Assembly (NCBI GenBank): GCA_017561145.1
Contig: JAFZDO010000002.1
Span: 1 to 46,904, forward strand
Direction of reading: 5' to 3'
Length of the DNA: 46,904 nt
Source of the DNA: Clostridia bacterium
GTDB lineage: Bacteria; Bacillota; Clostridia; Oscillospirales; CAG-382
Positions 34,528 to 42,025 of the stretch are shown one piece after another (within the stretch, counting starts at the first letter, position 1; the number at the start of each line of letters is the position of its first letter). The notes beneath the pieces are model-generated. The model saw only the letters and a list, made by a program, of their open reading frames with translations, was not told the DNA's origin and ran no database searches. The translations under genes were made by a program, and so were the position numbers.

Positions 34528-34561
34528 GCCCGAAACCCTTGGAAATGAAGGGCTTTCGGGC
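34528..34561 (+). terminator. Hairpin right of the att repeat, probable original guaA terminator
   Basis: GCCCGAAACCCTT pairs with AAGGGCTTTCGGGC (one bulge), 7-nt loop, followed by ATTTATG. It lies 20 nt beyond the right guaA repeat, a normal distance for a guaA terminator before insertion. Confidence 0.6.
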
Positions 34562-34735
34562 ATTTATGCAATTTAGGAAAACGCTGTTGCAACACTTTTG
34601 CAACGCGTAATGTTAAATTTGCAAAAAAGACAGTTACCGATGAGACACTAAAAACGACCGAACAGACAAAAAACATCATTTCTTCTTTTTTATTTGTTAT
34701 TATGAAACAGTAAGTGAAAAAGGAGGATGAGATAT

Positions 34736-35461
34736 ATGCAAGAAATAAAGACTACTCGGCTTGTCAAGCAATATAAGAATCTGACTGCTGTAGACAAACT
34801 GGATTTAGAAATTCGGCAAGGCGAATTATTCTCTCTGCTCGGCGTAAACGGTGCCGGAAAGACCACGGCAATCAAAATGCTTTCCTGCCTGACAAAACCT
34901 ACGAGCGGAGATGCTATTGTAGGTGGATACAGCATTACAAAGGAACCCGAACAGGTAAAGCGCTTGATTGGTGTATCTCCGCAAGAAACCGCAGTTGCTC
35001 CTAACCTTTCCGTCAAGGAAAACTTAGAGTTGATCTGCGGTATTCATGGTTTTTCAAAAGAAAAAACGGTAGCAAAGATACAGGAGCTTTCTGATCAGTT
35101 TTCCCTTGACAGTGTTCTTCTGAGGAAGGCCGGTAAGTTATCCGGTGGCTGGCAGCGACGTGTCAGCATTGCTATGGCATTGATCAGCGAACCCAAAATT
35201 CTGTTCTTGGACGAACCCACGCTTGGTTTGGATGTTCTTGCAAGGCACGATCTTTGGGAGGTGATCCGCTCTTTGAAGGGCAGGATCACGATCATTTTGA
35301 CTACGCATTATATGGAAGAAGCCGAGGCGCTCTCCGACCGCATAGGCGTTATGAAAAGCGGCAGACTTCTTGCGGTAGGAACAGCAGAAGAATTGAAAGC
35401 AAAGGCAAACGCAAACGATTTTGAAGCCGCCTTCGTTTCTATTGTAAAGGAGGGTGCGTAA
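34736..35461 (+). CDS. ABC transporter ATP-binding protein (ABC-2 type exporter)
   Basis: 241 aa from ATG 34736, which has GGAGG 9 nt upstream; the ATG at 34727 directly abuts that site. Walker A GVNGAGKT (36-43), signature LSGGWQRRV (135-143), Walker B ILFLDEPT (D159-E160) and the H-loop THYMEEAE are intact. It energises the membrane protein encoded by the overlapping next gene. This exporter/LytTR/DUF3021 arrangement is common in Bacillota, often tied to antimicrobial or peptide export and defence; the substrate cannot be told. Confidence 0.95.
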   Translation: MQEIKTTRLVKQYKNLTAVDKLDLEIRQGELFSLLGVNGAGKTTAIKMLSCLTKPTSGDAIVGGYSITKEPEQVKRLIGVSPQETAVAPNLSVKENLELICGIHGFSKEKTVAKIQELSDQFSLDSVLLRKAGKLSGGWQRRVSIAMALISEPKILFLDEPTLGLDVLARHDLWEVIRSLKGRITIILTTHYMEEAEALSDRIGVMKSGRLLAVGTAEELKAKANANDFEAAFVSIVKEGA

Positions 35462-36192
35462 TGAGAATGATGACTTTTGCCAAGAGATGTGCCAAAGAGA
35501 TTTTGAGAGATCCGATCAATCTTGCTTTTGGGTTGGGGTTCCCCTTAGTCTTGTTAGTGCTTTTAAGCGCTATTCAAGCGAATATTCCGGTGAACTTGTT
35601 TGAGATCAACGCACTGACTCCGGGTATTACCGTATTCGGATTGTCATTTATGACACTTTTTTCAGCAACCTTGATTGCAAAAGACCGCGAAAGCGCCCTT
35701 TTGCAGAGATTGTACACAACACCCCTTACGGGATTTGATTTCATTATGGGATATATGCTCCCGATCCTGCCCATCGCGATCGGGCAGACCGTGATTTGCT
35801 ATTTGTTTGCGATTCCTTTGGGACTCGAAGTTAGCGTAAACATTATTTATGCAGTTATTGGCATTATCCCAATGGCAATTTTTAATATTGCACTCGGACT
35901 TTTGTGCGGCAGTGTTTTGGGAGCAAAACAGGTTGGCGGTATTTGCGGAGCACTGCTTACCAATCTTTCTGCATGGTTTTCGGGTGTTTGGTTTGATTTG
36001 AATCTCGTGGGAGGTGCTTTCAAGAAAATAGCAAATGCACTTCCGTTTGTTCACGCGGTAGAAATGGAAAAAGCATTATTTAACGGAATTTTCGAGAACG
36101 CAGCTTCGCACATACTGCCGATTGTTCTGTATAGTGTTCTGATAACAGCGGTGGCAGTGCTCTGTTTCCTTAGGCAAATGAAAAAACAGTAA
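35461..36192 (+). CDS. ABC-2 type transporter permease
   Basis: 243 aa with about six membrane helices, including ABC-2 features such as LIAKDRESALLQRLYTTPL after the second helix. It overlaps the ATPase gene by 1 nt, so the two form one exporter. Substrate unknown. Confidence 0.92.
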   Translation: MRMMTFAKRCAKEILRDPINLAFGLGFPLVLLVLLSAIQANIPVNLFEINALTPGITVFGLSFMTLFSATLIAKDRESALLQRLYTTPLTGFDFIMGYMLPILPIAIGQTVICYLFAIPLGLEVSVNIIYAVIGIIPMAIFNIALGLLCGSVLGAKQVGGICGALLTNLSAWFSGVWFDLNLVGGAFKKIANALPFVHAVEMEKALFNGIFENAASHILPIVLYSVLITAVAVLCFLRQMKKQ

Positions 36193-36204
36193 GGATTTGA
36201 GGCG

Positions 36205-36648
36205 ATGAAATACAAGCTTATTATCGACAAAAACGCAGACGAGGAAATCATAGCAATCGTTCATGCGCCATCATCTTTGACACAGCAGATAGAAGATCTT
36301 GTCAGTAGTTATTCCGGTGCGGAGGGCATTATGGGATACAGAGATGATGAGATGCGGAAGCTGGAGTTTTCTCAAATCGAATGTATTACCATAATTGACA
36401 GAAAAGTGATTGCCGTTGATACGGACGGCAACCACTATTCGCTCAAAGACAGACTTCGTGATTTAGAGGATATTCTGCCCTCTTATTTCATCCGCATTAA
36501 CAAGTCTACTCTTGCCAATGAACATCGCATTCAGAGATTTGACGCTGTATTCAGCGGTGGCATAGATGCCGTATTTCGGTGCGGCTATCGGGAGTATGTT
36601 TCGAGGCGTTGTTTTGCGGAAATCAAAAGGAGGTTTGACAGAGTATGA
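36205..36648 (+). CDS. LytTR-domain DNA-binding regulator
   Basis: 147 aa. A short N-terminal segment (1-45) precedes a LytTR domain (about 48-145: VIAVDTDGNHYSLKDRLRDLEDIL...FIRINKSTLANEHRIQRF). It has no receiver domain, like the regulators paired with DUF3021 proteins, which usually control their own ABC operon. It starts 12 nt after the permease gene, and its stop overlaps the next start (ATGA). Confidence 0.93.
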   Translation: MKYKLIIDKNADEEIIAIVHAPSSLTQQIEDLVSSYSGAEGIMGYRDDEMRKLEFSQIECITIIDRKVIAVDTDGNHYSLKDRLRDLEDILPSYFIRINKSTLANEHRIQRFDAVFSGGIDAVFRCGYREYVSRRCFAEIKRRFDRV

Positions 36649-37091
36649 AAAAAATTGTTTTGGAATTTTTGCGCCGTGGCTTGATTGCTTCCGGTATCGG
36701 TCCGATTGTTTTGGCTATTGTATATCTGATATTGCAGCAGACTTCCGCTGTTGAAACGCTATCTGTAAATCAGGTCTGCATCGGAATATTTTCAATCACT
36801 GCACTTGCCTTTATTGCGGGAGGTATGAATGCTATTTATCAAATCGAACGCTTGCCCTTGATGATGGCAATTTCGATTCATGGCGGCGTTTTATATATCG
36901 GCTATCTCGGCACTTACCTTCTCAACGATTGGTTGGACTTTGGTATCATTCCGATTGTAGTTTTTACGGCAATTTTTGTTGTAGGTTATGTCGTTATTTG
37001 GGCGATCGTTTATTCCATTATCAAAAGGAATGCCGCAAAGCTCAATAAAATGCTGAAGCAAAAACAACAAAGCGCAAAAGACGTTTTGTAA
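36645..37091 (+). CDS. DUF3021 family membrane protein
   Basis: 148 aa with four hydrophobic helices (about 10-30, 45-63, 73-92, 105-130) and a basic C-terminus. The N-terminal FLRRGLIASGIGPIVLAIVY matches DUF3021. These proteins are typically the membrane partner of a solitary LytTR regulator and may inhibit it. ATGA overlap with the LytTR gene. Confidence 0.88.
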   Translation: MKKIVLEFLRRGLIASGIGPIVLAIVYLILQQTSAVETLSVNQVCIGIFSITALAFIAGGMNAIYQIERLPLMMAISIHGGVLYIGYLGTYLLNDWLDFGIIPIVVFTAIFVVGYVVIWAIVYSIIKRNAAKLNKMLKQKQQSAKDVL

Positions 37092-37193
37092 AACAGGTAA
37101 TACGGCATATAAACCCCGCAATTCTTTATAATATAATATTTAGGGCATAAATAAGCAAAACAAGATTCCCGAAAAGGTGTTCAAGGAGCGTAT

Positions 37194-38021
37194 ATGTATA
37201 AAAAGGTATATATTGAAATCACGAATATATGTAATATGAATTGCTCCTTTTGTCACGGGCATAAAAGGGCGCCGAGACGGATGAATTCGGACGAATTTTC
37301 GCTTGTTCTCGATAAAATAAGCGGTCTTACCGAATACATCTATTACCATTTAATGGGCGAGCCGCTGACTCATCCCGATCTGCCCGATTTTATAAAAACC
37401 GCAACAAAGCGCGGATTTAAGTCGATCATCACCACAAACGGAACTCTTTTGGGTAAACACGGCGACAAAATACTTTCCGCAGGTGTGCATAAGGTCAACA
37501 TCTCGCTTCACAGCTTTGAAAAGGGAAGCGATGCCGACCACGAAAGCTACGTCGTATCGCTTGCCGAATTTGCGAAAAAAGCGGCAGAAAATGGCGTTAT
37601 AACCGTTTTTCGGCTTTGGAACAAGGGCTTTGACAGCGGCAAAAACGCATCGTCGATCGAGCTTCTCAAGAAATACATTTCCGGCGAGTGGGCGGAGAAC
37701 ACACGCGGTATAAGAATAAGAGAAAAGCTTTATTTGGAATACGGCGACCGCTTTGAATGGCCCGATGCCGATGCCGAAATAAAGGGAAACAAATTCTTTT
37801 GCTACGGTCTTAAGGATCAGTTCGGCATACTTGCCGACGGAACGGTCGTGCCCTGCTGTCTTGACAGCGACGGCGTTATTAATCTCGGTAACGCTTTTAA
37901 CGAGGATATCGAAAGCATTCTCAATTCCGAACGCGCGGTTAATATCGTCAACGGCTTCAAATGCGGGAAAGCATCCGAGGACTTATGTAAACGGTGCGGA
38001 TATGCACAAAGATTCGTTTGA
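37194..38021 (+). CDS. Radical SAM/SPASM domain protein
   Basis: 275 aa. CNMNCSFC (C13, C17, C20) binds the SAM-cleaving 4Fe-4S cluster; HLMGEPLTHPDL is the GEP-like motif. The C-terminal SPASM-type cysteines (FCYGLK...VPCCLD...CGKASEDLCKRC) bind auxiliary clusters. Relatives mature peptides (RiPPs, sactipeptides) or activate sulfatases. No precursor peptide gene is visible in 37092-37193. GGAGCG lies upstream of the ATG. Substrate unknown. Confidence 0.9.
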   Translation: MYKKVYIEITNICNMNCSFCHGHKRAPRRMNSDEFSLVLDKISGLTEYIYYHLMGEPLTHPDLPDFIKTATKRGFKSIITTNGTLLGKHGDKILSAGVHKVNISLHSFEKGSDADHESYVVSLAEFAKKAAENGVITVFRLWNKGFDSGKNASSIELLKKYISGEWAENTRGIRIREKLYLEYGDRFEWPDADAEIKGNKFFCYGLKDQFGILADGTVVPCCLDSDGVINLGNAFNEDIESILNSERAVNIVNGFKCGKASEDLCKRCGYAQRFV

Positions 38022-38040
38022 TTTTTAAAGAAACAGAAAA

Positions 38041-38071
38041 AACCTCAATGCCGCAAATAGGCATTGAGGTT
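38041..38071. terminator. Bidirectional intrinsic terminator
   Basis: Perfect 12-bp stem AACCTCAATGCC / GGCATTGAGGTT, 7-nt loop, A-rich left and T-rich right flanks, between convergent genes. Confidence 0.9.
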
Positions 38072-38075
38072 TGTT

Positions 38076-38582
38076 TTATATATCTATCTTATATTCGCCG
38101 TCGATGAGGATGTAATTGACGTTATGCTTTTTGGCAAGAGCGAGAAAGGTTGCGTTATCCTCCAAAACCGATTCCTTTGTGCACCATGAATCGTCAAGAC
38201 GGTTTTCGATAACGCTTGCATATTTCTTGATATCGTCAAAATGGGCGTTAATATATTTTTCGCTCAGTATAAGACAGTAATATTTAATATCCTTTAAATA
38301 CTCGGCATCAAAATCCTTTTCCCAATCGAAGGGGATATAACAGCCCTCAACGATAAGATTCTGACTGTTTTCGATGGCGGTCTTTATCATTTCGCGGACT
38401 ATAGGCCACAAATAATCGGTCAGCTTGTCGTCATCCATCGGAGTGAGAGTGGTGTTTCCGCTGCGGATCAAGCCCATTTTCAAATGATCTATCGAAAAAT
38501 AGGGGTATTTATATTTTTCAAGCAATTTTTGTGAAAGATTCGTCTTGCCGACGTGTGACGCACCTGTGATTAAAATGATCAT
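38076..38582 (-). CDS. P-loop kinase-like NTPase
   Basis: 168 aa. The P-loop GASHVGKT is at residues 7-14 and the fold resembles small nucleoside/2-phosphoglycerate kinase-like NTPases (IDHLKMGLIR, then IVEGCYIP). No substrate-specific motif is recognised. AAAGGAG precedes the ATG. Cytosolic; function unknown beyond phosphotransfer. Confidence 0.75.
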   Translation of the reverse strand: MIILITGASHVGKTNLSQKLLEKYKYPYFSIDHLKMGLIRSGNTTLTPMDDDKLTDYLWPIVREMIKTAIENSQNLIVEGCYIPFDWEKDFDAEYLKDIKYYCLILSEKYINAHFDDIKKYASVIENRLDDSWCTKESVLEDNATFLALAKKHNVNYILIDGEYKIDI

Positions 38583-38611
38583 AGCGAGCTCCTTTAAAGG
38601 GTGTTGTTGTA

Positions 38612-38639
38612 ATTATAACATAAAAACGTAAAAAAACAA
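38612..38639 (-). promoter_or_regulatory. Sigma-A-like promoter for the P-loop kinase gene
   Basis: Minus strand: -35 TTGTTT (38634-38639), 16-nt spacer, -10 TATAAT (38612-38617). Confidence 0.5.
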
Positions 38640-38679
38640 GCAAAAAAGAAGCAATGGCAAAACTGTTTTCGGCGCGCTA

Positions 38680-38708
38680 TTGAATTTTAAGACTATATGT
38701 GGTAAGGT
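38680..38708 (+). promoter_or_regulatory. Possible promoter for the fourth solute-binding protein gene
   Basis: -35 TTGAAT (38680-38685), 17-nt spacer, weak -10 TAAGGT (38703-38708), 32 nt before the ATG at 38741. Confidence 0.35.
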
Positions 38709-38740
38709 AATGTAGAAAGATATTGCGGAGGCTTGATCCT

Positions 38741-40294
38741 ATGAATAAAACGAAAATCCTGTGTCTTATATTGTTCGTTTGCTTGATGGCATCCTTTGCG
38801 TCCTGCGCAGAGCCTGCGGAAACGGAAAGCGTTGCGGAATCCTCGCAGCACGAAGAAAGCGAAACGGTTTCCTATTCCGAATACCAAAACGGCAACGGAG
38901 AATATATTGCAAAAACAAGCGGACGACGCTACGACGGACAAACGATAACCTTTTTGACCTGTAACGAACAGAAAATTTACGAATCTGAAATCGTTGAAAA
39001 CGTCAAAACCTACGAGGACGGCGCCGATTGCACCTATCCGCAAATCATCAACGATGACCTTCGTATCCGCGCGGAAACGCTCGAGCGCGAGCTCGGCTTG
39101 ACGCTTGAGGAAATACAGCTTCACAGCCCCATTCGTAAAAACGGCGAAATGCTTCAAGCGGTAATTCGCGGTAACATGAGCTCGACGACCGAATATCAGG
39201 TCATCGTACCCTGCCTTTACGACGGCGCTTCGCTTGCCGCTCAGGGACATCTTCACAATCTGCTCGGTATCGACGGATTGCAAATGGATGCTCCTTGGTG
39301 GAATGAGGAATTTAATAAAAGCATGACCTATGCGAATCAGCTTTATTTCTCGATAGGAGATATCGGTCTCGTAAATAAGGCGAATACCGCGGCGCTGTTT
39401 TTCAATTTTGACCTCTGGAAAAAGCACGGCCTTACCGAAAAATACGGCGGCACTCCTTATGAGCTCGTTGAAAACGGTAAATGGACGGCCGATTTGGTCT
39501 TCGAAGCCGCACGCGCTATGAAAAAGGACATCACCGGCGACGGTATCGTCGATTACAAGGACGAATACGGTTGGAGCGGTCAGCTTGACGATATGTGGAG
39601 CATCTTCTTCGGCTCGGGCGAAAAGATCGCGAGTGCCGATGAGGACGGATACCCCTCTTTGACGATGTATAACGAGCGAAGCAACAAGGTTATGGAGCGC
39701 TTGCAGGAGTTTATGCAAAGCGAGGAGCACGTTTCGGCAAACGATTATTTCAGCGTGACCGATAGCCCCGTTGACCTTACGCGTGAAGCGTTTATAAGCG
39801 GACGCGCCTTGTTCTTTAACGACGTTGTCGGAACGGTTGCGCGCCTTGGCAATATGGAACAGCATTTCGGTGTGGTTCCCGAGCCTAAATATGACGAAGA
39901 TCAGGATAGCTATTATTCGCTCGTTAATCCATGGGGCTCGACCTGCTTTGCGATCCCCGCATGCGTGCCCGCGGAGCAGTTGACGATGGTTGCCGATGCC
40001 TTGAACGTGCTCGGCGCGAGCTCGAAGAACACGATCGCCAAGGATTATCAGGAAGTCGTGCTTTCTTATATGAAAACGCGTGATGACGAATCCGCGAGGA
40101 TGATAAACAATTATATCCTTCCCACGCGCGCGTGTGACGTTGGTATGGTTTATCAGTGGGGCGGATTGGATATTCTGCTTCAGGAAATGGCGTCAAAGCC
40201 GTTGGGCTCCTTCTCGTCGCAATACAATTCCAAAAAAAACGTTGCAGAGACAGCCTTGAAGAATACGATCGATTTTTACAAGGAAAAGGAATGA
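38741..40294 (+). CDS. Extracellular solute-binding lipoprotein, family 1-like (paralog D)
   Basis: 517 aa from ATG 38741 (GGAGG 9 nt upstream; an in-frame start at 38723 is 6 codons longer with no ribosome site). Lipobox SFASC near residue 22, then an acidic/Ser linker. It shares the binding fold with the 6.6-11.3 kb cluster but is more divergent: DAPWWNEEFNKS replaces DPWWDQNAV. It retains the EF-hand-like loop (DITGDGIVDYKD) and a LFFNDVVGTV...FGVVPEPKYDEDQDSYYS C-terminal half. A sugar isomerase-like gene follows 34 nt later. No permease nearby. Presumed carbohydrate ligand. Confidence 0.85.
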   Translation: MNKTKILCLILFVCLMASFASCAEPAETESVAESSQHEESETVSYSEYQNGNGEYIAKTSGRRYDGQTITFLTCNEQKIYESEIVENVKTYEDGADCTYPQIINDDLRIRAETLERELGLTLEEIQLHSPIRKNGEMLQAVIRGNMSSTTEYQVIVPCLYDGASLAAQGHLHNLLGIDGLQMDAPWWNEEFNKSMTYANQLYFSIGDIGLVNKANTAALFFNFDLWKKHGLTEKYGGTPYELVENGKWTADLVFEAARAMKKDITGDGIVDYKDEYGWSGQLDDMWSIFFGSGEKIASADEDGYPSLTMYNERSNKVMERLQEFMQSEEHVSANDYFSVTDSPVDLTREAFISGRALFFNDVVGTVARLGNMEQHFGVVPEPKYDEDQDSYYSLVNPWGSTCFAIPACVPAEQLTMVADALNVLGASSKNTIAKDYQEVVLSYMKTRDDESARMINNYILPTRACDVGMVYQWGGLDILLQEMASKPLGSFSSQYNSKKNVAETALKNTIDFYKEKE

Positions 40295-40328
40295 AGACGG
40301 TTATGGCACTGTCTTTCGCGAGTGTAAA

Positions 40329-41150
40329 ATGATGAAAAACAAAATACTCTGCTCGACAGGTGCGTTGATAGGCCGCTGGAACTGCCGCGATTTTACCCTT
40401 CTTACGGGGTGCGTGGATGCACTTGAGTGTGACGGATTTGAATTTATGATGTACAACCCGTGGCATGAACGCGTTGACGAGCTAACAGCCTTTTTGAAAA
40501 CGCTTGATACAGAGTTTCCCGTGTTTCACACCGAAAAGGATATCGGAAACCTTATAAGCCGCAACGAGGACGGCGATAACGAAACGGCGATCGCGCTTTT
40601 TGAAAAGAATTGTGCCGTCGCGCGGGAGATAGGCTCCGAAAAGCTTGTGCTTCACCTTTGGGGCGGTATCGATTCGGACAAGGATATAAACAACAATATA
40701 AGCGTTTATAAGCGACTGCGCGAGATTTCCGATGCTTTCGGCTTGCTTCTCACCGTCGAAAACGTCGTTTGCAACCGTGCGGACCCGACAACAAATCTCA
40801 ATAAGCTTATATCCGTTTGCCCCGATGCGGTATGTACCTTCGATACGAAAATGTCGGAATTTCACAACCAGACCCGGGCGCTCTATCGCAACGAAAACGA
40901 TTGGCTCTTTTCGCGGATCAGACATATGCACGTAAACGATTACAACGGCGGTTATATGGATTGGGAAAATCTCAAAACTCTGCATATCGGCGAGGGCAAG
41001 GTGGATTTCGGCAGACTTTTTGAATTTTTGAAGTCGAAGGAGTATAAATACGATTTCACCGTCGAAGCAACCTCTTTTGATCAAAGCGGAGCGTTGAACT
41101 TTGACGCCTTGAACAACACCTTTGAGAAAATACGCAAATATTTGGCGTGA
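40329..41150 (+). CDS. Sugar phosphate isomerase/epimerase family protein (TIM barrel)
   Basis: 273 aa. The xylose isomerase-like TIM-barrel fold (AP endonuclease 2 superfamily) is shown by metal-site residues E144 (LLTVENVV), D172 (CTFDTKM), H201 (HMHVNDYNG) and E246 (FTVEATSF). Members isomerise or epimerise sugars or inositols; substrate not assignable. It follows paralog D closely, suggesting catabolism of the captured sugar. The start codon is doubled (ATGATG) with a weak ribosome site. Confidence 0.85.
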   Translation: MMKNKILCSTGALIGRWNCRDFTLLTGCVDALECDGFEFMMYNPWHERVDELTAFLKTLDTEFPVFHTEKDIGNLISRNEDGDNETAIALFEKNCAVAREIGSEKLVLHLWGGIDSDKDINNNISVYKRLREISDAFGLLLTVENVVCNRADPTTNLNKLISVCPDAVCTFDTKMSEFHNQTRALYRNENDWLFSRIRHMHVNDYNGGYMDWENLKTLHIGEGKVDFGRLFEFLKSKEYKYDFTVEATSFDQSGALNFDALNNTFEKIRKYLA

Positions 41151-41153
41151 AAC

Positions 41154-41182
41154 AAAAAAAGAAGGGTACCCCCTTCTTTTTT
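41154..41182 (+). terminator. Intrinsic terminator after the TIM-barrel isomerase gene
   Basis: Stem AAAAAAAGAAGGG / CCCTTCTTTTTT with a 4-nt TACC loop; also suitable for the convergent lipoprotein gene. Confidence 0.85.
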
Positions 41183-41191
41183 GTTTTAATA

Positions 41192-42007
41192 TTAACCGTT
41201 TGTCAGTATTCCCGACGAAATAACTACAATGTTAAAATCATAGTCGGTGAAGTATTCTTCGAAATATTTATCCTCGGGCAAATGCAGAATCCAATAGGTG
41301 TAACCGTCGATTTTGCTTGTGTCGGTAAGCTCGTTTATCATATCTGCGGTCATATATCCAATTATCGAATAAGGCATAGGACCCGGTTTGTTCGGCCATT
41401 CCTTTGCGTTAAGCGAATAACTCCAGATATGCTCGTAATTTGGAATCATACCGAGATCAAGCAACCGCTGAGCGCCTTCGATTTGATCGATAAGATCATC
41501 TTTGTTATTGGGACCGATCGTCTCGTGTGTTGTGATGCGCAAATCGTTAGCTCTTAAGGCAACGTAAAACCAAACGTCATCATTGCCAAGATTTTCCTTT
41601 ACAAGCTTTTCTAAATTACCGTCTTTTTTACTTGGCGTCGTTGCGTAAATCAAAGGGAGGTCGGGTGCGGGATAAAGACTTCCGTAATATCGTTCTTTTT
41701 CAATCGTTGACGGGGTATTATAGATAATGTTTTCGGGCGCAGAACCTTGCGGAAATTCCAATGCCGAAAGCGATTCTTCAAAACTGTCGCTTTCTGCGTC
41801 GGCAATAGAGCTGTCTTCGCCGTCGGAGGAGTCTTCGGGCACAGAGGGTTCTTCTGTAATATCCTTTGAATCGGCGGTTTCCGAAATCTCGGTGCTAACC
41901 GACGCTTCATTCGAAATCGCAGATGACGCATCTTCGCTTTCGGCGCAACCGCAAACAATTGCAAAAAGCAAAAACATCATCAGAATCAGGGACAATGCTT
42001 TTTTCAT
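41192..42007 (-). CDS. Lipoprotein of unknown function
   Basis: 271 aa. Lipobox IVCGC with C21, then a long Ser/Glu/Asp linker (25-85) and a ~180-residue domain (about 90-271) with aromatic-rich segments (YGSLYPAPDLPLIYATTPSK, YTYWILHLPEDKYFEEYF). No family recognised. AAGGAGG precedes the ATG. It starts 18 nt after the subtilase-like gene stop on the same strand, so the two are co-transcribed and the lipoprotein may be a surface partner, inhibitor or substrate of that protein (inference). Confidence 0.75.
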   Translation of the reverse strand: MKKALSLILMMFLLFAIVCGCAESEDASSAISNEASVSTEISETADSKDITEEPSVPEDSSDGEDSSIADAESDSFEESLSALEFPQGSAPENIIYNTPSTIEKERYYGSLYPAPDLPLIYATTPSKKDGNLEKLVKENLGNDDVWFYVALRANDLRITTHETIGPNNKDDLIDQIEGAQRLLDLGMIPNYEHIWSYSLNAKEWPNKPGPMPYSIIGYMTADMINELTDTSKIDGYTYWILHLPEDKYFEEYFTDYDFNIVVISSGILTNG

Positions 42008-42025
42008 AGAGATAACCTCCTTGTT

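Larger units (their letters stand above)
34345..34735. other. Gene-free stretch spanning the right att repeat and two hairpins
   Basis: No credible gene. It contains the right 12-bp repeat (34497-34508), a terminator-like hairpin (34528-34561), a second hairpin with TTGCAAC arms (34581-34608), and the leader of the ABC operon with GGAGG at 34722-34726. No clear promoter for the ABC operon was found. Confidence 0.6.

Noticed and set aside
37684..37693. Further copy of the guaA att core (GAGTGGG) in the radical SAM gene
   Set aside because: Only the first seven bases or so match and it lies in coding sequence; chance similarity.
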